DNA from: Caldilinea sp. CFX5
GTDB taxonomy: Bacteria; Chloroflexota; Anaerolineae; Caldilineales; Caldilineaceae
Length of the DNA stretch: 64,000 nucleotides
Assembly (NCBI GenBank): GCA_021405325.1
Contig: QWII01000057.1
Location: 1 to 64,000, forward strand
Direction of reading: 5' to 3'
The position numbers were made by a program, and so were the translations under genes. The notes below the pieces were generated by a model that was not told where the DNA came from, did no database searches, and saw only the letters and a list, made by a program, of their open reading frames with translations. Positions 26,487 to 33,245 of the stretch are shown in pieces; position 1 is the stretch's first letter, and each line of letters begins with the position of its first letter.

Positions 26487-27020
26487 ATGGCTGAAACTGA
26501 AGCTGTTTTGTATTGCGCCAATCATCCTGATCGGGAGACGCTGCTGCGTTGCAACAAATGCGGCAAACCGATCTGTATGAAGTGCGCCAAGTTGACCGAT
26601 GTGGGCTACCGGTGCAAGGATTGCATCCGCACACAACAGAATGTTTATTTTAATGCCGAAAGTTGGGATAACCCCATCGCCTTTCTGGTCAGTTTTGGCG
26701 TGACCTTGATCGCCACCCCCTTTCTGACCATGCTGCTCTCCTTTGCCGGCTTTTTCAGCTTTATCTTTGCGGTGTTGGTCGGGCCGGGCGCGGGTGGGGT
26801 TCTCACCCAGATCATTCGGTGGGCAGTCGGGAAACGCCGCGGCCGCTACTTGAGCTACTTTGCTATTGGCGGCATCATCCTGGGCATGGTGGCTGGGGTT
26901 TTTGTCGGCGGCCTCTTTGGCATTGGGCGCGGGTTTGGGTTACTCTACCTCTTTTTTAATCTGCCGATGTTGATCTTTGCTGTGCTGGCGGCGACGACGG
27001 CCTATCGCTACCTGAAGTAG
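26487..27020 (+). CDS. B-box-like zinc-binding membrane protein
   Basis: A 177-residue protein. The N-terminal ~45 residues form a B-box-like zinc site, CANHPDRETLLRCNKCGKPI followed by CMKC and CKDC, with paired cysteines and a histidine. The rest has four hydrophobic segments (~58-75, ~78-100, ~118-140, ~148-172). Such fusions are common but uncharacterised in Chloroflexota and Actinobacteria. It follows nadK by 4 bases. The zinc module faces the cytoplasm if the first helix follows the positive-inside rule; this is inferred. Confidence 0.8.
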   Translation: MAETEAVLYCANHPDRETLLRCNKCGKPICMKCAKLTDVGYRCKDCIRTQQNVYFNAESWDNPIAFLVSFGVTLIATPFLTMLLSFAGFFSFIFAVLVGPGAGGVLTQIIRWAVGKRRGRYLSYFAIGGIILGMVAGVFVGGLFGIGRGFGLLYLFFNLPMLIFAVLAATTAYRYLK

Positions 27021-27157
27021 CAACTACCCTACATATTTTGTCAATTAAGTCGCGATCAGTTGACTCGTCCCGTAGGGACGAATTTACCTACCAAAACCTA
27101 TTCGGCAGAACACTATATTGTTGGGTAGTCTGAAATAATACAAAGTTGTAAAAAGAA

Positions 27158-27189
27158 TGATCATCAGACTATAATAGTCTGTATGATCA
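27158..27189 (+). promoter_or_regulatory. Palindrome spanning a start codon
   Basis: TGATCAT and CAGACTAT on the left pair with ATAGTCTG and ATGATCA on the right, with only one unpaired base. The centre contains TATAAT. The right arm contains the ATG at 27183. It may be an operator or a start-masking hairpin of the now decayed ATPase gene. Confidence 0.6.
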
Positions 27190-28007
27190 CTTTTATCGAC
27201 CGTGAACAAGAACAAGCCTTTCTACAAACGTTGGCGGCTGAGGCGTCGGCCCATTTCGTCATGGTCTACGGACGCCGGCGGGTAGGCAAGACCACCTTGC
27301 TAACCCACTGGTCGGCACAGAGTGGTGTACCAGTTTTTTATTGGGTTGCCAAGCGTGATAGCCGGGCGGCATTAATGGCAAACCTGGCGCAACATATCTG
27401 GGATTGGCAGCATGGGCAGAGCCAACCGGAAATTGCGTTGCGCCCGACCGATTGGGATGCCGTTTTTCGGCTGTTGGCCCAGGCCATTGGCGCACGCCGT
27501 TGTATTGTGATTCTCGACGAGTTACCCTACCTCCTCGAAGCCGACCCATCCTTTGCATCCTACTTGCAAGCGGCCTGGGATCATCAATTCAAACAGACGC
27601 AGGTGAAGTTGCTGGTCAGTGGTTCGCACGTTGGAATGATGACCCGCTTGCTCGATTATCAAGCGCCCCTTTATGGCCGTTTTACGGAACAACTCCCCTT
27701 GCAGCCCCTGGCCTTTCCTGACCTAGCGCCTTTTTTGCCGGACTATGATGTCCTATTTGCGTTTTTACTATCGCTTTGTGGACCCAAATCTCCACCTGAT
27801 TGAACAGGGGCTGGTCAATCGCGTCTGGGCAAGCATCAATGACCGAAAGTTGTGCCAAACCAGGGCGAAGGTTGGCGCGTCCACTATGTTTTTTATGCCC
27901 GCAATGGCTTTACCGAACCAGCACGAACCGAGGCGCTTCTCCACCAGGCGCAATTAGTCACACTGGCAGAAATGGAGCCAGGGTTGCGTCCAGTTACGTT
28001 GCTCTAA
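27183..28007 (+). pseudogene. Decayed ATPase of the DUF234/archaeal-ATPase type
   Basis: The first ~185 residues are an intact P-loop domain: VMVYGRRRVGKTTLLTHW (Walker A), VILDELPYLLEAD (Walker B) and LLVSGSHVGMM. After LPDYD the reading frame shifts, and typical DUF234 C-terminal pieces appear in the next frame (LRFYYRFVDPNLHLIEQG), then back in the first frame as GEGWRVHYVFYARNGFTE, ending at TAA 28005-28007. At least two internal deletions have removed the middle of the nuclease-like C-terminal domain. These ATPases are often linked to mobile or toxin-like loci. The truncated first frame (27183-27803) might still be translated. Confidence 0.75.
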
Positions 28008-28030
28008 CCCCATGCTACTGATAAAAAATC

Positions 28031-28097
28031 AACCGCAAAGCCACGAAGTTCACGAAGAAAGGCTTGAAAACTTTGTGTCCTTCGCGTCTTCGTGGTT
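28031..28097. repeat. CCACGAAG inverted repeat
   Basis: CCACGAAG (28041-28048) pairs with CTTCGTGG (28088-28095) around the sequence ACTTTGTGTCCTTCGCG. This 'cacgaag' hairpin recurs in many bacterial intergenic regions. It is the only repeat in the first part of the 412-base gap 28008-28419; the rest of that gap is the promoter and leader of rplU. Confidence 0.6.
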
Positions 28098-28149
28098 AAA
28101 AGAAATGACCCGAATCTTGCGATCATTTGGTGATTATCGACCAAAATTT

Positions 28150-28179
28150 TTGACAAGAACGCGGTACATCGGGTATACT
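28150..28179 (+). promoter_or_regulatory. Promoter of the rplU-rpmA-rpmE operon
   Basis: TTGACA (28150-28155), an 18-base spacer and TATACT (28174-28179). Predicted start is near 28186, leaving a leader of about 230 bases before rplU. It is the best promoter in the gap. Confidence 0.75.
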
Positions 28180-28281
28180 TGCCGTTTGTGGGTAAATTGT
28201 CTGGTATTGAGTGCAGCCTCCTACTTTCTATGGGTAAGAGCCGTATAAGATTACAGACAGCATGAATAAATTCAACTAGGA

Positions 28282-28345
28282 TTTGCACTTCGACCCTACT
28301 GTTTCCAACCGTAGACGTTACCGTGAGTGAAACAGCGAGTGCAAA
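28282..28345 (+). promoter_or_regulatory. Structured 5' leader upstream of rplU
   Basis: TTTGCACT-CG (28282-28292) pairs with CGAGTGCAAA (28336-28345), and directly inside it CTGTTTC (28299-28305) pairs with GAAACAG (28329-28335). The right strand is continuous over 17 bases. A nested stem in a long ribosomal-protein leader suggests autogenous control by L21 or another operon product. I cannot match it to a named leader family. Confidence 0.5.
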
Positions 28346-28419
28346 GCCGCTCCAAAGTCTCGATCTTGAAGATTTCGGATCAACTTACGCAATCGAGCGC
28401 GGCGTAGAAAGGGCAGAAC

Positions 28420-28887
28420 ATGCACGCAGTAGTTCGCACCGGCGGCAAACAATATTATGTGACGGCCGGGGACATTCTGGAAGTAGACAAGCTGGCCGGC
28501 GGCATCGGCGAAACGGTCGTGTTGAGCGATGTGCTGTTGTTGGCAGGCAATGGCGATGTGACGGTTGGGCAACCCACCGTGGACGGCGCTGCTGTCACCG
28601 CCAAGATCACTGGTCAATACCGGGGCAACAAGATTCAGGTCTTCCGCTACCGCCCCAAAAAGCGCATTCGCGTGCGCAAGGGGCATCGCCAATACCTGAC
28701 CCGCCTGCACATCCAAACCATTCGGTTGGCCGATGGCAGCGAATATCAGGTGGCGGTTGCGGCGCCCGCGCCGACAGTGGTGGAGACACCGGCAGTGGTC
28801 GAAAGCCCGGCGGCCGATGAGCCGGTAGCTGAAGCCACGGACAACACGGCAACGTCAGAAAATACGTCATCAGAAAATAAGGAGTAG
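28420..28887 (+). CDS. rplU: 50S ribosomal protein L21
   Basis: A 155-residue L21. The core (1-103) contains [14 protein letters not shown] and the RNA-binding [18 protein letters not shown]. The last ~50 residues form an unusual acidic, Ala/Val/Glu-rich tail ([20 protein letters not shown]), longer than the ~103 residues of typical L21; tails of this sort occur in some phyla and are likely disordered. It starts the rplU-rpmA-rpmE operon behind a good promoter and a structured leader. rpmA begins 5 bases after its stop. Confidence 0.97.
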   Translation: MHAVVRTGGKQYYVTAGDILEVDKLAGGIGETVVLSDVLLLAGNGDVTVGQPTVDGAAVTAKITGQYRGNKIQVFRYRPKKRIRVRKGHRQYLTRLHIQTIRLADGSEYQVAVAAPAPTVVETPAVVESPAADEPVAEATDNTATSENTSSENKE

Positions 28888-28892
28888 AGAAA

Positions 28893-29156
28893 ATGGCGCA
28901 CAAAAAAGGTGGCGGTTCCAGCCGTAACGGTCGTGATTCCAATGCGCAGCGCCTCGGCGTCAAGCGCTTTGCCGGACAGAAAGTGTCCGCCGGCAGCATT
29001 TTGGTTCGCCAACATGGCACCAAATTCTATCCGGGTGAAAATGTTGATATTGGTCGGGACAATACCCTGTTTGCCACCAGCGATGGCGTGGTCGCTTTTG
29101 AGTGGGCGCGCGGCAAGCGCAAGCAGGTGAGCGTTTACCCAGAACAGGTGAGTTGA
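28893..29156 (+). CDS. rpmA: 50S ribosomal protein L27
   Basis: An 87-residue L27, whose N-terminus reaches the peptidyl-transferase centre. It begins [17 protein letters not shown], without the cleavable N-terminal extension of Firmicutes L27. The signature [19 protein letters not shown] and [10 protein letters not shown] follow. Length is normal for the family. It overlaps neither neighbour but sits 1 base ahead of rpmE, which implies tight coupling. Confidence 0.97.
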   Translation: MAHKKGGGSSRNGRDSNAQRLGVKRFAGQKVSAGSILVRQHGTKFYPGENVDIGRDNTLFATSDGVVAFEWARGKRKQVSVYPEQVS

Positions 29157-29157
29157 A

Positions 29158-29496
29158 ATGAAAGCTGACATCCATCCAACCTATTATCCGACGGCGCGTG
29201 TGGTCTGCTCCTGTGGCAATTCTTGGGTCACCGGCAGCACTGTGCCCGAAATTCGCACCGACGTGTGCAGCGCCTGTCACCCCTTTTACACCGGTGAACA
29301 GCGCATTGTGGACACGGCCGGTCAGGTCGAACGCTTTATGAAGCGGCTCGAACGGCGCCAGAGCGAATCGGCCCGTCGTGAGCTGGAAATTCGCGCCCGC
29401 CGCGAAGCCGAAGAAGCCGCCCGCAAGGCGCGCGCCCGTGGTGATAACCCGGAAGCCGCTGCCGCGGAAGTTTTGGCCAAGTACGACTTACAGTAA
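29158..29496 (+). CDS. rpmE: 50S ribosomal protein L31 with helical extension
   Basis: A 112-residue L31 of the zinc-binding (C+) type. The cysteines are CSC (17-19) and CSAC (37-40), matching the C-x-C...C-x-x-C zinc site, and HPFYTG follows. Residues ~65-105 form a highly charged helix ([20 protein letters not shown]) absent from ordinary 65-75-residue L31. rpmE is usually not directly next to rpmA; here it is the third gene of the operon, closed by a clear terminator. Zinc-type L31 suggests no adaptation to zinc starvation in this copy. Confidence 0.94.
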   Translation: MKADIHPTYYPTARVVCSCGNSWVTGSTVPEIRTDVCSACHPFYTGEQRIVDTAGQVERFMKRLERRQSESARRELEIRARREAEEAARKARARGDNPEAAAAEVLAKYDLQ

Positions 29497-29548
29497 GCGG
29501 ATCGCACCAGACGTTAGCAGAGTCATGACAAAATAAGTCAAGTGAGTG

Positions 29549-29584
29549 ATAGGGCAGAGGCAATTTACCTCTGCCCTATTTATT
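29549..29584 (+). terminator. Intrinsic terminator of the ribosomal-protein operon
   Basis: A perfect 12-bp stem, ATAGGGCAGAGG (29549-29560) against CCTCTGCCCTAT (29568-29579), with loop CAATTTA, then the T-rich run TTATTT. Confidence 0.88.
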
Positions 29585-29603
29585 TGATTGATAACGACTA
29601 TGC

Positions 29604-29638
29604 CCGCTCCTAGCCGGCCCGTGACCGGCTAGGAGCGG
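29604..29638. repeat. Intergenic palindrome, GCTCCTAGCC family (copy 3)
   Basis: A perfect 14-bp stem, CCGCTCCTAGCCGG against CCGGCTAGGAGCGG, with loop CCCGTGA. It shares the outer GCTCCTAGCC arm with the copy at 12492. Confidence 0.85.
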
Positions 29639-29689
29639 AGGGCTTGCTGATTACTTTGATTAACTGAACGACGCTGACAGCGTCAATCC

Positions 29690-29721
29690 TTAATAATTAA
29701 TTGTTGACCATTAATTATTAA
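29690..29721. repeat. AT-rich palindrome upstream of tdk
   Basis: TTAATAATTAAT (29690-29701) and ATTAATTATTAA (29710-29721) are perfect inverted copies with an 8-base spacer, ending 17 bases before the tdk start. It could act as an operator or a hairpin. Confidence 0.6.
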
Positions 29722-29738
29722 TCTGGTCGGAGGTTGGT

Positions 29739-30326
29739 ATGTCGCATGAGCGAGGCGGCGGCTCGATCGAATTGATCTGTGGCTCGATGTTTAGCGGCAA
29801 GACGGAAGAACTGCTGCGCCGCATCCGTCGCGCCGAAATTGCCCGCAAACGGGTGCAAATCTTCAAACCCGAAATCGATGCGCGCTATGGGCTGCAACGG
29901 GTCGCCTCGCACAACGGCGTGGCGCGCGAAGATGTCATTGTTGTTCCTAACGCCCAAGCAATTTTAACGCATCTGCAACCGGAGACGGAGGTCGTGGCCA
30001 TTGATGAGGTGCAATTCTTTGATTGGGCGGTGGCCGACATCTGTAGCAAGCTGGCTGACGCCGGCTACCGTGTGATCACCGCCGGTCTGGATCAGGATTT
30101 CCGCGGCGAACCCTTTGGCCCCATGCCCTTACTCATGGCGCTGGCCGAACGGGTCGATAAGCTCCAGGCGATCTGTGTCACCTGTGGTCATCCGGCCAGC
30201 CGCACCCAACGGCTCATCGACGGTCGCCCCGCTCGCCACGATGATCCGATCATCCTCGTCGGCGGCAGCGAAAGCTATGAAGCGCGCTGCCGGCAATGCC
30301 ATGAAGTGCCGGGAAAACCTGAATAA
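29739..30326 (+). CDS. tdk: Thymidine kinase
   Basis: A 195-residue type II thymidine kinase (salvage of thymidine with ATP). The P-loop is [15 protein letters not shown] at residues ~14-28, the DEVQFF Walker B motif is near residue 88, and the lasso domain follows with zinc cysteines CVTCGHPA (~146) and CRQC (~187). [10 protein letters not shown] fits the substrate-binding end of the family. Length is typical. The AT-rich palindrome just upstream may regulate it. It ends before a large hairpin and is followed by an HDAC-family gene. Confidence 0.95.
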   Translation: MSHERGGGSIELICGSMFSGKTEELLRRIRRAEIARKRVQIFKPEIDARYGLQRVASHNGVAREDVIVVPNAQAILTHLQPETEVVAIDEVQFFDWAVADICSKLADAGYRVITAGLDQDFRGEPFGPMPLLMALAERVDKLQAICVTCGHPASRTQRLIDGRPARHDDPIILVGGSESYEARCRQCHEVPGKPE

Positions 30327-30348
30327 TTTTCTTATAACTACGAATCCT

Positions 30349-30409
30349 CCGCCCTTAGCCGGTCCGTGACCGGCGCCCCCATCGCCGGTCACGGACCGGC
30401 TAAGAGCGG
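30349..30409. repeat. Large hairpin of the CCGGTCACGGACCGG family (copy 4)
   Basis: The two 27-base arms (30349-30375 and 30383-30409) differ at one position and enclose a 7-base loop. Each arm itself contains the core CCGGTCCGTGACCGG, so the element looks like two inverted copies of the basic palindrome. It lies between tdk and the next gene. Confidence 0.88.
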
Positions 30410-30423
30410 GAGCAGAAGCCTTT

Positions 30424-31338
30424 ATGTTGCCCATTGTCTACCACCCGGATTATGTTGCGCCCTTGCCGCCGGGCCATCGTTTCCCGATGGCGAAATTTGG
30501 CAAGGTCTATGAGTGGTTGGTGCGCGATGGGATTGCCGGCTTGGATCAATTTCATCTGCCGGCACGAGCGCCGGCAACACTCTTGCACCTGGCCCATGCA
30601 CCGGCGTATGTTGCCGCTTACCTTGGTGGGACGTTGGATGAACGGGCCATGCGGCGCATTGGCTTTCCCTGGAGCGAGGCGCTGGTCAATCGCACCTGTA
30701 CCGCGGTGGGCGGCACGCTGCTGGCGGCCGCGTTGGCGCTACGGAACGGACTGGCGTGCAGCACCGCCGGCGGCACCCATCATGCCTTTTATGACTTTGG
30801 CTCCGGTTTTTGTATCTTCAACGATCTGGTCATCACCGCCCGGCATTTGCTGCAACAAGCGAAGGCGCGCCGGGTGCTGATCATCGACCTGGATGTCCAC
30901 CAGGGGGACGGCACCGCCGCCATCTGCGCCGGCGATGAACGCATCTTCACCTTTTCCATGCACTGCGGCGACAACTTCCCCTTTCGCAAACAACAAAGCG
31001 ACCTCGACCTGGAACTGCCCGTGGGCGCCGACGATGAACTTTACCTGCGCACCCTGGCCGGCGTCCTACCCGATCTATTGAGCCAGGTACGGCCCGATTT
31101 CATCTTCTACGATGCCGGCGTCGATCCCCATGTCGAAGATGCGCTGGGCAAACTGGCGCTGACCGACGATGGCTTGTACCAACGGGATTACTATGTCATT
31201 GATGCCTGTCTCGCCCACCGTATCCCAGTGGCGACGGTGATCGGCGGCGGCTATCAGAAGGACATCGATCGCCTGGCGCGTCGGCATTGTACCGTTCATC
31301 GCGCGGCGAGTGATCTGTTTCAACGGTATCGTTTGTAG
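30424..31338 (+). CDS. Histone-deacetylase-family (AcuC/HDAC-like) amidohydrolase
   Basis: A 304-residue class I HDAC-fold enzyme. Catalytic features are STAGGTHHAFYDFGSGFC (His-His dyad), LIIDLDVHQGDGT (zinc ligands Asp and His) and FYDAGVDPHVEDALG (second zinc Asp). Bacterial members deacetylate small molecules such as acetylpolyamines, or proteins such as acetyl-CoA synthetase (AcuC). No acs gene is near. The catalytic residues seen appear intact, so activity is likely. It precedes a GTAGTAAAGACT hairpin and glyA. Confidence 0.9.
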   Translation: MLPIVYHPDYVAPLPPGHRFPMAKFGKVYEWLVRDGIAGLDQFHLPARAPATLLHLAHAPAYVAAYLGGTLDERAMRRIGFPWSEALVNRTCTAVGGTLLAAALALRNGLACSTAGGTHHAFYDFGSGFCIFNDLVITARHLLQQAKARRVLIIDLDVHQGDGTAAICAGDERIFTFSMHCGDNFPFRKQQSDLDLELPVGADDELYLRTLAGVLPDLLSQVRPDFIFYDAGVDPHVEDALGKLALTDDGLYQRDYYVIDACLAHRIPVATVIGGGYQKDIDRLARRHCTVHRAASDLFQRYRL

Positions 31339-31351
31339 ACATAGACGAAAC

Positions 31352-31403
31352 CGTAGTAAAGACTTTAGTCTTTGTGTGGACAAAGACTAAAGTCTTTACT
31401 ACG
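31352..31403. repeat. GTAGTAAAGACT-family hairpin (copy 2)
   Basis: Perfect 23-bp arms (31352-31374 and 31381-31403) with loop TGTGGA. The arm contains GTAGTAAAGACTTTAGTC, the same sequence as at 48278, and its first 12 bases match the ends of the element at 7171. Confidence 0.9.
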
Positions 31404-31536
31404 ATTCCTATAAACTAGGGCATCTTTGCGAAAAACGGTATAATAGATCGAATAGCATTGCTGCAAACTTACAAAAATTGTGAAAGGCCGCGCCGCTTGG
31501 TAGTGGGGTGGCGTTATCAGGAGGAAATGCTTTTTT

Positions 31537-32850
31537 ATGGCTGATATTGTTTTTGAGTTGGTTGCCCAGGAAGAGGCGCGTCAACGGGAGATGATCGGGT
31601 TGATTCCGTCGGAGAATCATTTTTCGCCGCGCGTGGCGCAGGTGCTTTCATCGAGCCTGTCGAGCAAATATGCCGAAGGCTATCCGGGGCGGCGCTATTA
31701 TGAGGGTAACCAGATTGTAGATGAAATCGAGAATCTGGCGATTGACCGATTGAAGAGCCTCTTTGGCGTTCCCTTCGCCAATGTGCAGGCGCACTCCGGT
31801 TCACCGGCCAACAGCGTGATTCAATTTGCCCTCCTGGAGCCGGGCGAGACGTTGATGGGGTTGCAATTGGGCGCCGGCGGTCATCTCACCCACGGCCACC
31901 CCAACGTGACCTTTTCGGGGCGCTATTTCAACGCGGTCCAATATGGGTTGGATGCCAATGCGCGCATTGATTTTGACGCCATGTTGGCGCTGGCCAAAGA
32001 ACACCAGCCCAAAGCGATCATTGCCGGCACCACGTCTTATCCCTTTGTCCTCGACTTTGCCCGCTTCCGTGAAGTAGCCGACGCCGTAGGCGCCTGGTTG
32101 ATTGCGGACATTTCCCATATCACCGCCCTGGTGTTGGCGGGTGAACATCCATCGCCCGTGCCTTACGCCGATGTGATCATGTCCACCACCCACAAGACCT
32201 TCCGCGGCCCACGCGGCGCCATGATTTTGGTGACAGAGCGAGGGTTGGCGCGCGATAACAAACTGGGCAACCGGATCAACGCGGCGGTTATTCCCGGTTT
32301 ACAGGGCGGGCCCCACCTGGCGTCGGTGGCCGGGATCGCCATTGCCGCGGCGGAAGCGATGGCGCCGAGCTTCAAAAGCTATGCCCATCAGATTTGTAAG
32401 AATGCGCAAGCGCTCGCCGCCGCGCTGCAACAGAATGGGCTGAAGCTGGTCGGCAACGGCACCGAGAACCATCTGATGGTGGTCGATTTTACCCCCTTTA
32501 GCGAAGGCTTGGGGACGCAGGTCGCCTTTGCGTTGGATATTGCCGGCATCTATGCGAACCGCAACGCCATTCCCAACGAACCCTCCTCCCCCTTCTACCC
32601 CTCCGGGTTGCGCGTGGGGACGCCGCTGGTGACAACGCGTGGCATGAAGGAAGCGGAGATGCAACAGATCGGTCAGTGGATCGCTGCTGTGACCAGCCAT
32701 GTCAAGGACGCCACTCTACCGACGGACGCCAAGGCGCGCACAGCCTTTCTCAAATCCTTCAAAGAGCAGGCGACCAATGACTCCGCCCTGTTACGTATCC
32801 GCGCCGCCGTCAAAGCCCTGGCCACGCAATTCCCCCTCTTTGCTGAGTGA
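31537..32850 (+). CDS. glyA: Serine hydroxymethyltransferase
   Basis: A 437-residue PLP enzyme that converts serine and tetrahydrofolate to glycine and methylene-THF. Landmarks are LIPSENHFSPRV, KYAEGYPGRRYYEG, AGGHLTHGH, and the PLP lysine in STTHKTFRGPRGAM. The quinonoid-supporting histidine of canonical SHMT is preserved in the region ADISHI. Sequence is divergent from E. coli GlyA (for example HSGSPANSVIQFALLEPGE), as in many Chloroflexota. AGGAGG lies about 13 bases before the ATG. Converges on the candidate ncRNA at 32930-33129. Confidence 0.93.
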   Translation: MADIVFELVAQEEARQREMIGLIPSENHFSPRVAQVLSSSLSSKYAEGYPGRRYYEGNQIVDEIENLAIDRLKSLFGVPFANVQAHSGSPANSVIQFALLEPGETLMGLQLGAGGHLTHGHPNVTFSGRYFNAVQYGLDANARIDFDAMLALAKEHQPKAIIAGTTSYPFVLDFARFREVADAVGAWLIADISHITALVLAGEHPSPVPYADVIMSTTHKTFRGPRGAMILVTERGLARDNKLGNRINAAVIPGLQGGPHLASVAGIAIAAAEAMAPSFKSYAHQICKNAQALAAALQQNGLKLVGNGTENHLMVVDFTPFSEGLGTQVAFALDIAGIYANRNAIPNEPSSPFYPSGLRVGTPLVTTRGMKEAEMQQIGQWIAAVTSHVKDATLPTDAKARTAFLKSFKEQATNDSALLRIRAAVKALATQFPLFAE

Positions 32851-32864
32851 AGTGAAGGTTAGCT

Positions 32865-32923
32865 GGTTGATTGGTTGGTTCGTTGGTTTCGACAAGCTCA
32901 ACCAACGAACCAACCAATCAACC
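32865..32923. repeat. 8-bp-periodic hairpin after glyA
   Basis: Perfect 24-bp arms (32865-32888 and 32900-32923). Units are GGTTGATT, GGTTGGTT, CGTTGGTT, an 8-base period. Loop TCGACAAGCTC. It lies 14 bases after the glyA stop and just before the ncRNA terminator. Confidence 0.85.
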
Positions 32924-32929
32924 AACCAA

Positions 32930-33129
32930 TAAAAAACACCCTAGAGCAACTATCCTTGTTCCAGCGGGGGAACAGGCGCAAGTGCATCTGCTCTAGGGCG
33001 CCAGGGTGCTGTGTTGTTGGGCGCACAACGAGCCAAGGGGCGGCGGTTCGTTGGCAACACGACAAAGCACAGCTACCAGTGGGGGCGAAAGCGTTCCGTA
33101 ACGCCGGGGAAAACGTTCTGGTTGCCTTC
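32930..33129 (-). ncRNA. Candidate structured ncRNA, ~200 nt
   Basis: Within the 395-base gap 32851-33245 the minus strand shows an extended -10 promoter, TGCTACAAT (-10 at 33141-33136), and a terminator: TGCTCTAGGG (complement of 32939-32948) closing on CCCTAGAGCA (complement of 32989-32998) and followed by a run of six Ts (complement of 32931-32936). Inside are further pairings such as GCTGTG/CACAGC and TGTTCC/GGAACA. Size fits a 6S-type RNA, but I cannot match the family's conserved bulge. There is no reading frame of note. Confidence 0.45.
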
Positions 33130-33245
33130 CCTTTCATTGTAGCAGTACAGCGTTCACGAATCGTTCAGCAATCGTTAATTATCGTTTACTCGCGTTTATT
33201 GGCAGTTCATTATCTAACGGCGCACAAAGGTTACACACGTCTACC

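Noticed and set aside
27803..27957. Separate 70-residue gene after the truncated ATPase
   Set aside because: Its sequence continues the ATPase family's C-terminal domain in a shifted frame, so it is part of the pseudogene.
31439..31444. TATAAT upstream of glyA as a promoter
   Set aside because: The -10 box is perfect but no acceptable -35 lies 16-18 bases upstream, so it was not listed as a promoter.
32930..33129. Identification of the candidate RNA as 6S, RNase P, tmRNA or SRP RNA
   Set aside because: None of the conserved motifs of RNase P, tmRNA or SRP RNA can be seen, and the 6S central bubble is not evident. It is kept as unassigned.
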